A stretch of DNA of 64,000 bases from Solwaraspora sp. WMMD1047 (GCF_029626155.1 NZ_JARUBL010000001.1:5312501-5376500), one strand, 5' to 3'. Positions 39,829 to 49,006 are shown, counted from the first letter of the stretch. Notes: a model not told the origin generated them from the sequence alone. Made by a program: numbers and translations.

Positions 39829-40080
39829 CCGGGCCGCCAGCCGACCTGGATGCCCGGCAGCCAATCGACCGTCGGCTATCTGCGCGGTCGGCGACTCACC
39901 ATCTTCACCATGCTGCTTCGCAAGATCGCGCACGCGTGCGTCGCCGGAACCTGCCTCCTCGCCTCCATCTACGCCCCCGACGAAACCGGGTGGCTCCAGG
40001 AGGAACCGCTTCCCGCGTTGGTGGTCTGGGTGCCACTGACCACCGCAACCCAAGCCGTCACCGGAGGAGGGCACCAGTTC
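39829..40080 (+). other. Gap before the portal, open in the portal frame
   Basis: 252 bp with no stop in the portal frame from ATG 39850 on. The translated stretch (MLLRKIAHACVAGTCLLASI) is hydrophobic and unlike portals. I treat the strong ribosome site at 40063 as marking the true portal start, so this stretch is probably a degenerate small gene or leader. Confidence 0.4.
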
Positions 40081-41679
40081 ATGCCGATGCCCACCGGGGG
40101 CGCCTGGCCGCCCCCCGCACACGCCCCCGCCTACAGCGCCTACCGCGACTGGGACGCCTGGTACAGCGGCGACCCGGACCAACTCCGCACCGTCTACCTC
40201 AACCGCGCCGTCAACGGCACCAACCTCTCCCCGAGCCAGCGGGTCCGAGCCGGCCAGTACGCCGGCGGACTGGTCGGCACCTTCAGCCGCTGGCTCTGGG
40301 GCAACCCGCCCCCGGTCGGCTCCCGCGACGCCCGGCTGCACTGCCCCCTTCCCGCCGACCTCACCGCGTCGGTCGCCAACCTGCTGTTCTCCGAGCCGCC
40401 GAAGATCAGCCACGAGGACACGTCGGTGATGACCCGCCTCGAAACGCTGATCGAGGACGGCCTCAACTCCCTCCTGTTGCAGGCCGCCGAAGCCAACTCG
40501 GCCCTCGGCGACGTCTACCTACGGCCCGTCGTCGACCAGGAAGTCATGCCCGGCAAGGCATTCCCGTCCGTCGTGCACGCCGACGGCGCCCTGCCCAACC
40601 TCCGCTGGGGTCGCCTGGTCGACGTCACCTTCTGGTCCGAGCTGCACCGCGAAGGCAACACGGTGGTGCGCCTGCTCGAACACCACGAGGTGGTCGGCAA
40701 GGTCGGCCGGATCGTCTACCAGCTCCACGAAGGCACCCCAGACCAGCTCGGCCGCGTGATCCCGCTGACCGAGCATGACGGCGCCGCGTACCTCGCCGAC
40801 CTTGTCGACGCCGACAGCAGCCAGGTGACCGGCCTTAACCGCCTGGACGTGGTACGCGTGCCCAACGCCGGCCCGCAGCGCCGCTGGCGCACCACGCCCG
40901 GCCTGAAGTACCTCGGCCGGTCCGACCTCGACGGCAACGAGCAGTGGTTCGACGCCGTCGACGAGGCGTGGACCTCGTGGATGCGGGACATCAGGCTCGG
41001 CCGCGGCCGCCTGGTCGTCCCCGACTACATGCTCCAGTCCGCCGGCCGCGGCCAGGGCGCGAGCTTCGACGCCGAGCGGGAGGTCTTCACCGCCGTCAAC
41101 GCACTGCCGGACTCCGGCACCGGCATCACCATCAGCCAGTTCGACATCCGCGTCGAGGAGCACCGGGCCACGATCGACGAGCTGACCAAAGTGGCGATGC
41201 GGCACGCCGGCCTCTCCTCGCAGACCCTCGGTGATGAAGGCGACGTCGCGGTCACCGCGACGGAGGTCCAGTCCCGGGAGCGCATGAGCTTCACCACCCG
41301 CGGCAACCGGGTCAACACCTGGGGCCCTGCGATCGCCGAGTACATCGAGCTGCACCTGGCGGTGGAGCGCGCCCAGCTCGCCGGGAAGGTGGAGCCGGTC
41401 CGGCCGAACGTCGAGTTCGGCGACTCGGTCAGTGAGGCACCGGAGACGGTTGCTCGCACCCTCCAGCTGCTGCACGCCGCCGAGGCCGTCTCGGTTGAGA
41501 CCCGGGTGCGGATGGTGCATCCGGACTGGGACGACACCCAGGTCCAGCAGGAGGTCGCGCGCATCAAGGATGACGAGCCGGAGCCGGTTGAGGTCGGCCC
41601 GGCGCTGGGCGCTCTGGCCGGCAACAACCCGCCCCCGGGCGGTCCGGAGCAGGAAGGCGAAGGCGAGCCGGAGGAGTAG
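40081..41679 (+). CDS. Portal protein
   Basis: 532 residues from the ATG at 40081, chosen because GGAGGAGG lies 10 bp upstream. Portal features: an N-terminal AYRDWDAWYSGDPDQLRTVY, SVANLLFSEPPKI, a central beta region with VDVTFWSELHREGNTVVRLL, and an acidic C-terminus (PEQEGEGEPEE). It forms the dodecameric ring through which DNA is packaged. It follows terminase and precedes MuF, the normal order. Confidence 0.88.
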   Translation: MPMPTGGAWPPPAHAPAYSAYRDWDAWYSGDPDQLRTVYLNRAVNGTNLSPSQRVRAGQYAGGLVGTFSRWLWGNPPPVGSRDARLHCPLPADLTASVANLLFSEPPKISHEDTSVMTRLETLIEDGLNSLLLQAAEANSALGDVYLRPVVDQEVMPGKAFPSVVHADGALPNLRWGRLVDVTFWSELHREGNTVVRLLEHHEVVGKVGRIVYQLHEGTPDQLGRVIPLTEHDGAAYLADLVDADSSQVTGLNRLDVVRVPNAGPQRRWRTTPGLKYLGRSDLDGNEQWFDAVDEAWTSWMRDIRLGRGRLVVPDYMLQSAGRGQGASFDAEREVFTAVNALPDSGTGITISQFDIRVEEHRATIDELTKVAMRHAGLSSQTLGDEGDVAVTATEVQSRERMSFTTRGNRVNTWGPAIAEYIELHLAVERAQLAGKVEPVRPNVEFGDSVSEAPETVARTLQLLHAAEAVSVETRVRMVHPDWDDTQVQQEVARIKDDEPEPVEVGPALGALAGNNPPPGGPEQEGEGEPEE

Positions 41680-41682
41680 GCC

Positions 41683-43737
41683 GTGGCGCTCACCGGCGAC
41701 CAGATCGAAGCCGTCACCGCCTCCACCGTCGGCCTCTACCAGGAGGTGGAGCAGGCGATCCTGGCCGAGATCACCCGCCGGCTCGCCGCCGGCATGGACG
41801 CACCCGACTGGGCCGTCACCCGCCTCGGCGCGCTCTCCACCCTCCGTACGGCGACAGAGCGGATTCTCGGCCTGGTCCAGGCGGCGGGCGCCGACCAGAT
41901 CCGCCAGACCTTGGCCGCGGCGTACCGCTCGGGTCAGGCGATCGCCACGACCGGCCTGCCCGCGCAGCTACTGCGGGGTGATCCGGACTCGGGCCGGCTC
42001 GCCGCCGTCATCCAGCAGGTGCCGAGGGTAGCCGCGGTCGAGTCCCTCGCCGCCGCGCTGGTGGCCGACATCGGTGCGAAGCACTCCAACGTGCTCCGCA
42101 CCGTCCTCGACGCCTACCGGTCGGTCATCCAGCAGGCGTCTGCGGTGTCCATCGCCGGCGGCATGACCCGCCGGCAGGCCAGCCAGCACGCTTACGCGAA
42201 GCTCGTCGACCAGGGCCTGACGTCCTTCGTCGACAGCTCCGGCCGCCGCTGGAGGCTCTCCTCCTACGTGGAGATGGCCACGCGGACGGTGACGCAGAGG
42301 GCCGCCGTCCAGGGCCAGACAGACCGGCTCACGACCCTCGGCGTCGACACGGTGATCGTCTCGGACTCGCCCCGGGAGTGCCCGAAGTGCCGGCCGTGGG
42401 AAGGCAAGATCCTCAGCATCTCCGGGGGGCAGCGTGGCCGGGTGGAGCTGCCCAGCGCGGTCGGGTCCGGCACGGTGACCGTGGACATCGCCGGCAGCGT
42501 GGCCGACGCCCGGGCTGCCGGCCTGCAACACCCCAACTGCACGCACAGCCTCCGGGCGTTCCTGCCGGGCGCGACCCGCCGGCCGGCCCGGCCCACCGAG
42601 AACCCCGAGGGCTACCGCGCCAAGGAGCGGCAGCGCGAGATCGAGCGGCAGATCCGGAAGTGGAAGGAGCGCGAGACCGCCGCCTTGGACCCGGCCGCCG
42701 CCGCGGGCGCCCGCGCGAAGGTCCGGGCTTGGCAGGGCGAGATGCGCAACCACCTCACGGCCAACCCGGAGCTGAAGAGGTTGAGCTACAGGGAGCAGCC
42801 CGGCGCCGGGAACATCCCCGGCCCTCGCGCAGGCGGACCCGGGGTCTCGCCTCCCCGGCCGCTCGCCGGCGGGCCCGGCTCCCCCATCCAGGCCGCCGAC
42901 CTGACACCGCCGGCACCACCCACCCCCGCACCGCCCGCGCTGCCACAACGCACCCGCAGCGCGCCGACGCCGCCAACCGAGTCCCTCACAGACATTCTGG
43001 CCGTCGACCTCGACCGGGCCGCCAACCGCGACCTGGTCCGCGACCGAATGGCAAGCGTGATCGACGGCCGGTACGCCGGCCTCGGCGTAGAGGTCACCGA
43101 CGTCACCGGATACGAAGGCTTCGGCGCGGCCGGCCGCGGCCATGGCCTGATCGTCTCGGCGAGAATCGTTGACCAGGGCGGCGAGCCGTCCGGCCGGGTT
43201 CAGCGGGCGTTCTACCGCGACGGGGATGACCTGGTCGCCGTGCACGCGTTCCTCCAGATCGACCGCGACCTGCGCGGCAAAGGCTTCGCGTCCGAGTTCA
43301 ACGCCAATCTGGAACGGTGGTACCGGTCGCAGGGCATCGTCAGGATCGAGGTCCACGCCAACATCGACGTCGGCGGCTACACCTGGGCATCCCACGGCTA
43401 CGACTTCGCCGACGACTACGCTGCCCAAAGCGTGATCAACCGGCTCCGGTTCATGGTCGGTGTCGTACAGAGCCGGTCGGCCGAGCTGCGCGAGCGGGCC
43501 GCGGCCGCGAGCGCCGAGGACGCCCGTCGGCTGAGGGCGACAGCCGACGCGCTGGACCGCCAGCTCCTTGCCACCGGCGATATCCTCGACCGAGCAGCAA
43601 CCGAACCGTTCGGTTCCGACCGGTACCCGTCCGCGTGGGAGATCTCCCAGCTCGGCCGCAGTGAAGCGGCCGGGGGCGAATGGATCGGCAAGATGACCAT
43701 GTTGGGCTCGGACTGGCAGGGGGTGAAGTGGCTGTGA
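41683..43737 (+). CDS. MuF-type minor capsid protein fused to a GNAT-like C-terminal domain
   Basis: 684 residues from a GTG. Residues 1-300 are a phage minor head protein (MuF/Phage_min_cap2): TASTVGLYQEVEQAILAEIT, SYVEMATRTVTQRAAVQGQT, CPKCRPWEGKILS near 230 and HPNCTHSLRAFLPG near 280. A charged and Pro-rich linker follows (310-440). Residues about 440-600 form an extra domain with LVAVHAFLQIDRDLRGKGFA, then NANLERWYRSQGIVRIEVHA and GYTWASHGYDFAD; the RGKG turn and its order of elements look like a GNAT acyltransferase. MuF proteins with toxin-like C-termini are injected with DNA. Activity here is unproven. Confidence 0.78.
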   Translation: MALTGDQIEAVTASTVGLYQEVEQAILAEITRRLAAGMDAPDWAVTRLGALSTLRTATERILGLVQAAGADQIRQTLAAAYRSGQAIATTGLPAQLLRGDPDSGRLAAVIQQVPRVAAVESLAAALVADIGAKHSNVLRTVLDAYRSVIQQASAVSIAGGMTRRQASQHAYAKLVDQGLTSFVDSSGRRWRLSSYVEMATRTVTQRAAVQGQTDRLTTLGVDTVIVSDSPRECPKCRPWEGKILSISGGQRGRVELPSAVGSGTVTVDIAGSVADARAAGLQHPNCTHSLRAFLPGATRRPARPTENPEGYRAKERQREIERQIRKWKERETAALDPAAAAGARAKVRAWQGEMRNHLTANPELKRLSYREQPGAGNIPGPRAGGPGVSPPRPLAGGPGSPIQAADLTPPAPPTPAPPALPQRTRSAPTPPTESLTDILAVDLDRAANRDLVRDRMASVIDGRYAGLGVEVTDVTGYEGFGAAGRGHGLIVSARIVDQGGEPSGRVQRAFYRDGDDLVAVHAFLQIDRDLRGKGFASEFNANLERWYRSQGIVRIEVHANIDVGGYTWASHGYDFADDYAAQSVINRLRFMVGVVQSRSAELRERAAAASAEDARRLRATADALDRQLLATGDILDRAATEPFGSDRYPSAWEISQLGRSEAAGGEWIGKMTMLGSDWQGVKWL

Positions 43738-43991
43738 GCCAGCCGATGCCCCGCCCCCGCAGCCAGCCCGTCCGGCCGTCCGAGGATCGGGTACGCCGGC
43801 TCACCGAGCTGGGCGACTGGCACCGCGAGTGGACTGCCCGGCACGCCGACGACGCCGGCTTCCGGCCCACCGAACACCCGACACCGGGTAGCGACTACAA
43901 CGTGCACCACGTCGACCTGGACGCCCCCGCCGCCGCTCTGGACGAGTTCCACGAGCGCGCCCGGCGGATCATGGGCCTTCCCGCCGAGTAG
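43734..43991 (+). CDS. Small protein coupled to MuF, unknown
   Basis: 85 residues from the GTG at 43734, overlapping the MuF stop (GTGA). It is acidic with an amphipathic core (EDRVRRLTELGDWHREWTAR) and HHVDLDAPAAALDEFHERAR at the end. Placement right after a possible effector makes it a candidate partner or immunity protein; this is inference only. An ordinary head accessory protein is as likely. Confidence 0.55.
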   Translation: MSQPMPRPRSQPVRPSEDRVRRLTELGDWHREWTARHADDAGFRPTEHPTPGSDYNVHHVDLDAPAAALDEFHERARRIMGLPAE

Positions 43992-44112
43992 CCGCACCGC
44001 CCCGCGCACCGACCCGTTCCGCGCGGGTCCGGGCGGCCCTGCGCGCCCCTGACCACCCCGGCAAGGCCCGGGGCCAGCACCACCCACCCAACGACAGCCT
44101 CAAGGAGGCATC

Positions 44113-44856
44113 GTGCACCACACCCGATCCCGCACCCTCAGCGCACTCGCCGGCCAGATCATCGGCTACCGCCGCAACGGCACGCCGATCCGGCTCGCCG
44201 CCGGCGGCTCCGGCGACGGGGACAGCGGCGGGGACGGTGACGGCTCCAGCGGAGACGACACCGGCAGCAACGACGGTGACGGCCAGGGCGCCGACGGCGA
44301 CCCGGGCACCGGCAAGACCCCGAAGATCAAGGGCGAATTCGACCCCGACCGCGCCCTGCGGGACCTCGGCAAGGCCCGAGACGACGCGAAGCGCGAGAAG
44401 GACGCCCGGATCAAGGCCGAGCAGGACCAACAGGCCAAACTCGACGCGGTCCTCGTGGCCCTCGGCCTCAAGCCGGACCCGAAGACCGACCCGGCCGCCA
44501 CCGCGGCGAAGGTCGCCAAGGAGCTGACCGACGCCCAGGCGCAGAACCGGGAACTGCGGATCGAGAACGCGCTCTACAAGCTCGCCGGTAAGGCCGGCGG
44601 CGACGTCGACGCGCTCCAGGATTCCCGCGGCTTCATGAAGGCCCTCGCCGACCTGGACCCGACCGCCGCCGACTTCGAGAAGTCGGTGACGGCCGCGATC
44701 CGGGACGCGGTGAAGGCCAACCCCAAGCTCGCCGCTGCGACCCAGGGAGGCCAAGGGCCGGCCCGACAGGGAGCAGACCACGGCGGCGGCAACAACGGCC
44801 GACAGCGCAGCGGCAGCCTCTCCGCCGCCGTCAGCAGAGCGTTCAGCGGCCAGTAA
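44113..44856 (+). CDS. Phage scaffolding protein
   Basis: 247 residues from a GTG with AAGGAGG ahead. The first 75 residues are Gly/Asp/Ser-rich and disordered. A long coiled coil follows (ALRDLGKARDDAKREKDARI, TDAQAQNRELRIENALYKLA), and the C-terminus is basic and Gly-rich. This is the usual scaffold layout, directly before the major capsid gene. It guides procapsid assembly and leaves on maturation. Confidence 0.85.
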   Translation: MHHTRSRTLSALAGQIIGYRRNGTPIRLAAGGSGDGDSGGDGDGSSGDDTGSNDGDGQGADGDPGTGKTPKIKGEFDPDRALRDLGKARDDAKREKDARIKAEQDQQAKLDAVLVALGLKPDPKTDPAATAAKVAKELTDAQAQNRELRIENALYKLAGKAGGDVDALQDSRGFMKALADLDPTAADFEKSVTAAIRDAVKANPKLAAATQGGQGPARQGADHGGGNNGRQRSGSLSAAVSRAFSGQ

Positions 44857-44894
44857 CCCACAACCCACACTCCAGAGCTAGGAGACAGCGGCAC

Positions 44895-45908
44895 ATGCCT
44901 GTCACCCTCGCCCAGGCCCAGGTCAACACGCAGGCAGACGTCGATTACGCGGTGATCGACAACCTCCGGCGCTACTCCTGGCTCCTGGACCAGATCGTCT
45001 TCGACGACACCGTCACGCCGGGCACCGGCGGGACGTCCCTCACCTACTCCTACACCCGGCTCATCACCGCCGCGGCGGCTGCCTTCCGGGCCATCAACTC
45101 GGAGTACACCCCCGGCAAGGCCACCAGGCAGCGCTATTCGGTGGACCTCAAGCCCCTGGGCGGGGCCTTCGAGGTGGACCGAGTCATCGCCCAGCTCGGC
45201 GCCGCCGCGACGAACGAAGTCACGTTCCAGATGCAGCAGCTGCTCACCTCGACGCGGATCCGCTTCCAGCAGGAACTCATCCACGGTGACATCGCCAGCG
45301 ACGACAAGGGCTTCGACGGCCTGGACCAGCTTCTCACCGGCAGCAGCACGGAGCGGACCGCGTCCGAGGGCATGGCCGACATCACCCCCGGCACCATCAC
45401 CACCCAGGCCCTGGCCATGGCCGCCCTCGACGAACTCGACGAGTGGCTGGCCACCATCGTCCCGTCGACCACCGGCGGCGGTGACCTCGGCACCCCCGGC
45501 GCCCTGCCGCCTGGGGTGAAGGCCATCCTCGGCAACACCCGGTCGATCACCCGGGTGAAGGCGCTCGCCCGCTGGGCCGGCATCTACAGCGAGGACAAGG
45601 ACAGCGTCGGCCGGCAGGTCATGCGCTACGGCGACTGGGCGTTGGTCGACATCGGCGACCGGGCGGACGGGTCGACGTCGATCATCCCGATCGTCGCCAA
45701 CGACACCGACCTGTACGCCGTCACCTTCGGCCTCGACAGCGTCCACGCCGCATCCCCGGCGAACGTGCCGCTGGTGCAGACCTGGCTGCCCGAGTTTGAC
45801 CGGGCCGGCGCGGTCAAGACCGGCGAGGTGGAGATGGGGCCAGCGGCGCTGGTCGTCAAGTCCACCAAGAGCGCGGGCGTGCTCCGCGGGGTGCAGGTGT
45901 CGGGCTGA
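44895..45908 (+). CDS. Major capsid protein (HK97 fold)
   Basis: 337 residues. N-terminal arm and E-loop region around VFDDTVTPGTGGTSLTYSYT, spine helix around EVTFQMQQLLTSTRIRFQQE, and P-domain strands to the C-terminus (AALVVKSTKSAGVLRGVQVS). Position after the scaffold and the size support the call. A ribosome site GCTAGGAGA precedes the ATG. Confidence 0.87.
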   Translation: MPVTLAQAQVNTQADVDYAVIDNLRRYSWLLDQIVFDDTVTPGTGGTSLTYSYTRLITAAAAAFRAINSEYTPGKATRQRYSVDLKPLGGAFEVDRVIAQLGAAATNEVTFQMQQLLTSTRIRFQQELIHGDIASDDKGFDGLDQLLTGSSTERTASEGMADITPGTITTQALAMAALDELDEWLATIVPSTTGGGDLGTPGALPPGVKAILGNTRSITRVKALARWAGIYSEDKDSVGRQVMRYGDWALVDIGDRADGSTSIIPIVANDTDLYAVTFGLDSVHAASPANVPLVQTWLPEFDRAGAVKTGEVEMGPAALVVKSTKSAGVLRGVQVSG

Positions 45909-46264
45909 TGCGATACATCATCCACACCCCCAACCAGCAGTTCGCCGGCGAGCGGTGCGGTGTCGCGTTCGTGGCCGGCCGCGGCGAGGTCGACGACACG
46001 GCGCCCGGCGCGAAGGCCGCGCTCGCCTACTTCCGGCGGCGCGATTACCGCGTCGAGGAGGTATCGGAGCCGGCAGCAGTCCAGGCCGAACAGCCCCCCG
46101 CTCCCCCCTCACCGGAGCCTCCGGCTCGGGGTGCGGCCAAGGAGGCGTGGATCGCGTTCGTGACCAGCGAGGCAGCCGGCGAGAAGCGGCTCACCCTCGA
46201 CGAGGCGACCCCGCTCAAGCGCGACGAGCTGGCCGAGCACGTCCTCGGCCCGAAGGAGGACTGA
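45908..46264 (+). CDS. Head accessory protein, unknown
   Basis: 118 residues. Small alpha/beta N-terminal part (MRYIIHTPNQQFAGERCGVA), a Pro/Ala linker and a helical C-terminus (LTLDEATPLKRDELAEHVLG). It overlaps the capsid stop. Similar genes after the capsid gene are of unknown role, perhaps capsid-stabilising. Confidence 0.6.
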   Translation: MRYIIHTPNQQFAGERCGVAFVAGRGEVDDTAPGAKAALAYFRRRDYRVEEVSEPAAVQAEQPPAPPSPEPPARGAAKEAWIAFVTSEAAGEKRLTLDEATPLKRDELAEHVLGPKED

Positions 46265-46265
46265 G

Positions 46266-46850
46266 ATGCAGCTCGGCGGATACCAGCGCAATGTGCGCGA
46301 CGCCCTCGGCTACCTGAACGCCGCCGACCCGTCCAGCCCGGACACGTTCTGGCGGTCGAACCTCCCCCGGGTCGGCCTGACCGACTCGGCCGGAGACACC
46401 GGGCACGTCGCCCTGGCCGACGCGGTCATGACGAGCGTGGCGGTCTACCTGCACGCAGGGGACCTGGTCACCAACCTGTCGTTCACCTCCGGCGCGACGG
46501 CGGTCGGCACCCCGGCCAACTGGTGGTTCGCCCTCTACAGCGACGCGGCAACCCCGGCGCTGCTGGCCCAGACGGCCGACCAGACGTCGACCGCCTGGGC
46601 GGCCAACACGACCAAGACCCTCGCCCTCGCGACCGCCCAGCGGATCACCCGGTCGGGGATCTACTGGGCCAGCGTGATGGTCAACTCGACGTCGGTGTGC
46701 ACCCTGCTCGGCGCCATCGGGCAGCCGGCGATCGTGACCGGGGAGCGGAACCTGTCCGTGTCGTCGGGCTCGACGCTGACGGACACGGCGCCGCCAACGA
46801 TCGCGACGCCGACGGCGAAGAACTTCATCCCCCGGGTCGTCATCACCTGA
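46266..46850 (+). CDS. Virion surface protein candidate, unknown
   Basis: 194 residues, with a beta-sandwich look: alternating short strands (NWWFALYSDAATPALLAQTA, ITRSGIYWASVMVNSTSVCT). The N-terminus (YQRNVRDALGYLNAADPSSP) is helical. Found in the head gene cluster, it may be a capsid decoration or fibre. No family recognised. Confidence 0.55.
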   Translation: MQLGGYQRNVRDALGYLNAADPSSPDTFWRSNLPRVGLTDSAGDTGHVALADAVMTSVAVYLHAGDLVTNLSFTSGATAVGTPANWWFALYSDAATPALLAQTADQTSTAWAANTTKTLALATAQRITRSGIYWASVMVNSTSVCTLLGAIGQPAIVTGERNLSVSSGSTLTDTAPPTIATPTAKNFIPRVVIT

Positions 46851-46920
46851 TCGTGGTGTCCGGCCGGGCGGGGAAGGCCGGCCGGGCACCGCACCACCAA
46901 CACGCGGAGGGGAGGTCATC

Positions 46921-47658
46921 GTGGCGATTGGATACACCTCGGGCGACCCGGGCAAGGTCTCGGTCGCCGGGGACACGATGACCGGCCCCCTCGTGCTGCC
47001 CGGTGCGCCCAGCGCCGACCTGCACGCCGCGACGAAGGCGTACGTCGACCAGGGCGGCGAGGGCGGAGTGCCCACCTCCCGGCAGATCCTCGCTGGTACC
47101 GGACTCACCGGCGGCGGTGACCTGACCGCCGACCGCACCCTGACCGCCGACGTCGGCACGAGCGCCGGGCAGGTGGCGGCCGGCGACCACACCCACCCGA
47201 CCGGCCCGGCCGCCCTGGTCGTCGCCGACACCGGGCACGTCACCACCGGCAACATCACCGTCGAACAGGCCGACTGGATCCAGCTCGGCCCCGACCTGAC
47301 GATCGAGGCCGCGGCCGGGGACGTCCTGGAGCTCGCCCCGAGCTGCCTGCTCAACAACACCGGGGACGACTGCCAGCTCGACGCCGCCACCCGGGTCTCC
47401 GGCGCCGATACCAACTGGTGGTCGACGGGCGGTGCCGCGAGCAGGTGGCCGGGTGGAATCGCCGCCTGGTACGTGTCCGAGGGCTTCACCGGCCCGCGGC
47501 TGCCGGCGCGTTACACCGTCCAGGCCGGGGACGTGGTGTCCGGTGAGGTGACGGTGCGGCTGTACGGCCGGGCCACCGGCGCCTCCTCCCGCACGCTCTT
47601 CGCCTCCTCGGCGTACCCGCTGCGCTGGAGCCTGACGAACCTGGGAGGCTCGGCGTGA
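46921..47658 (+). CDS. Fibre-like protein with phage collar/tail-fibre motif in the head module
   Basis: 245 residues from a GTG with GGAGGGGAGG ahead. VAGDTMTGPLVLPGAPSADL followed by HAATKAYVD is the common tail-fibre repeat motif. ILAGTGLTGGGDLTADRTLT is a second fibre-type repeat. The C-terminal half is a beta-rich domain. Fibre-type sequences between capsid and connector are unusual; a head-attached fibre or decoration protein fits best. Confidence 0.68.
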   Translation: MAIGYTSGDPGKVSVAGDTMTGPLVLPGAPSADLHAATKAYVDQGGEGGVPTSRQILAGTGLTGGGDLTADRTLTADVGTSAGQVAAGDHTHPTGPAALVVADTGHVTTGNITVEQADWIQLGPDLTIEAAAGDVLELAPSCLLNNTGDDCQLDAATRVSGADTNWWSTGGAASRWPGGIAAWYVSEGFTGPRLPARYTVQAGDVVSGEVTVRLYGRATGASSRTLFASSAYPLRWSLTNLGGSA

Positions 47659-48374
47659 CCGCGTGGACGATCCAGCAGGGCCGCACCCTGACCCTGCCAG
47701 TGGAGTGGCGCTCACACGAAGGCGGGCCGCTGGTCGCGGTGACCGGGGTGACGATCGAGATCGTGCCGATCGCGGGCGGTGCTGCGGTGGTCGGGCCGAC
47801 CAGCACCGGGGTGACGAGCGCGGGTACCGGCCTCAACGCCTACCGCTGGGAGGTGCCGGCCGACCAGGACCCGGGCGAGTACTACGCGATCTGGACCGCG
47901 ACCGATGGCGACTCCGAGGAGATCCCCGCCGTCGACACGGTGACGGTGCAGGAGTACATCCCGGTGCCCGGGGCGTACGCCACCCTCACCGACCTGAACG
48001 ACGTCTACGGCAGCACTCCGGCCGGCGCGGCGATGCTGCTGGTCCGGGCGAGCAGGGATGTCGACCGGGCGTTGCTGACCTCGGTCTACCCGGTCGATGA
48101 CAATGGCCTGCCGACCACCGCCGCGCACATCACAGCGCTGCGGGACGCGACCGTGGAGCAGGCGATCGGGAATCTCGACGCGGGCAACCGGTCGGGCACC
48201 GGCGCCGCGCCGCGCCGGTCCGGCTTCACGATCGGCAAGCTGTCGGTGCAGCAGGCGTCCGGTGCCGGCGGCGCGTCCGGCGCCCTGGTCGACAAGATCG
48301 GCCCGCTGTGGTCCCAGGCGTGGCAGGTGCTTCAGTCGGCCGGCCTGACCGGCCACGGGCCGCAGACGTGGTGA
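47655..48374 (+). CDS. Head-tail connector protein with N-terminal Ig-like domain
   Basis: 239 residues from a GTG that overlaps the previous stop. The first 105 residues are a beta-sandwich (TIQQGRTLTLPVEWRSHEGG, YRWEVPADQDPGEYYAIWTA). The last 130 are the gp6-like connector (ATLTDLNDVYGSTPAGAAML, LRDATVEQAIGNLDAGNRSG). The connector joins portal to tail; the added Ig-like part likely faces outward. Confidence 0.7.
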   Translation: MTAWTIQQGRTLTLPVEWRSHEGGPLVAVTGVTIEIVPIAGGAAVVGPTSTGVTSAGTGLNAYRWEVPADQDPGEYYAIWTATDGDSEEIPAVDTVTVQEYIPVPGAYATLTDLNDVYGSTPAGAAMLLVRASRDVDRALLTSVYPVDDNGLPTTAAHITALRDATVEQAIGNLDAGNRSGTGAAPRRSGFTIGKLSVQQASGAGGASGALVDKIGPLWSQAWQVLQSAGLTGHGPQTW

Positions 48375-48381
48375 CCCGGCG

Positions 48382-48726
48382 ATGACGTGGGAAGAGTTCT
48401 GCGCCGAGTTCATCCCGGAGCCGGCGACCGTGCAGGTCGAGCCGTACGACGGATCCGGGGCGTACGGGGACGTGTTCGGCGCCCCGGTCGACGTCACCCC
48501 GTGCGTAGTGGACGAGTCCCGCCGGCTGGTGCGGGTGCAGACCCAGGACGCCGCCGGGCAGGAGGCGGTCTCCAGCACCACGGTGTTCGCGCCGCTGGCC
48601 ACGACCTGTCCGGCCGGGTCCCGGGTCACCCTGACCGGCCGCCCGGCCGCCCGGGTGCTCGCCGTGTCCCGGCCGACGGATCACGGCCTGGAGCTGCCCG
48701 AGCACCTCGAAATCAGCCTGGAGTGA
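48382..48726 (+). CDS. Head-tail stopper/closure protein
   Basis: 114 residues, small beta-barrel type (ATVQVEPYDGSGAYGDVFGA, VTPCVVDESRRLVRVQTQDA, ending LPEHLEISLE). Size and position between connector and HK97 gp10-like gene match the stopper of siphoviruses. The stop overlaps the next GTG. Confidence 0.72.
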   Translation: MTWEEFCAEFIPEPATVQVEPYDGSGAYGDVFGAPVDVTPCVVDESRRLVRVQTQDAAGQEAVSSTTVFAPLATTCPAGSRVTLTGRPAARVLAVSRPTDHGLELPEHLEISLE

Positions 48727-49004
48727 GCGTGACCGACTCCCGTACCCCCGAACAGCGGGCCGCCGATGATGCCCTCACCGCCGCCATCCAACAGACCCTC
48801 GACGCCTACGCCGGGTCAGGCCCGTGGCTCCTCACCGAGTACGTCGTGGTCACCGCCCAGCAGGGCTACGACGAGGACGGCGACGGCATCACCGCGGTGG
48901 GCCAGCTCTACCGCGACGGTGACGTGCCGCTGCACCGCGCGCTTGGCCTGCTGGACCACGCGGTCACCCGCATGCGGGCCAGGATCGCCAGCGACGGGGA
49001 TTGA
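48723..49004 (+). CDS. Neck-region small protein, unknown
   Basis: 93 residues from GTG 48723 (GTG 48729 also possible). Acidic, helical; AAIQQTLDAYAGSGPWLLTE, then LLDHAVTRMRARIASDGD. It sits in the head-tail joining cluster and is typical in size for actinophages, but I cannot name its role. Confidence 0.62.
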   Translation: MSVTDSRTPEQRAADDALTAAIQQTLDAYAGSGPWLLTEYVVVTAQQGYDEDGDGITAVGQLYRDGDVPLHRALGLLDHAVTRMRARIASDGD

Positions 49005-49006
49005 CC

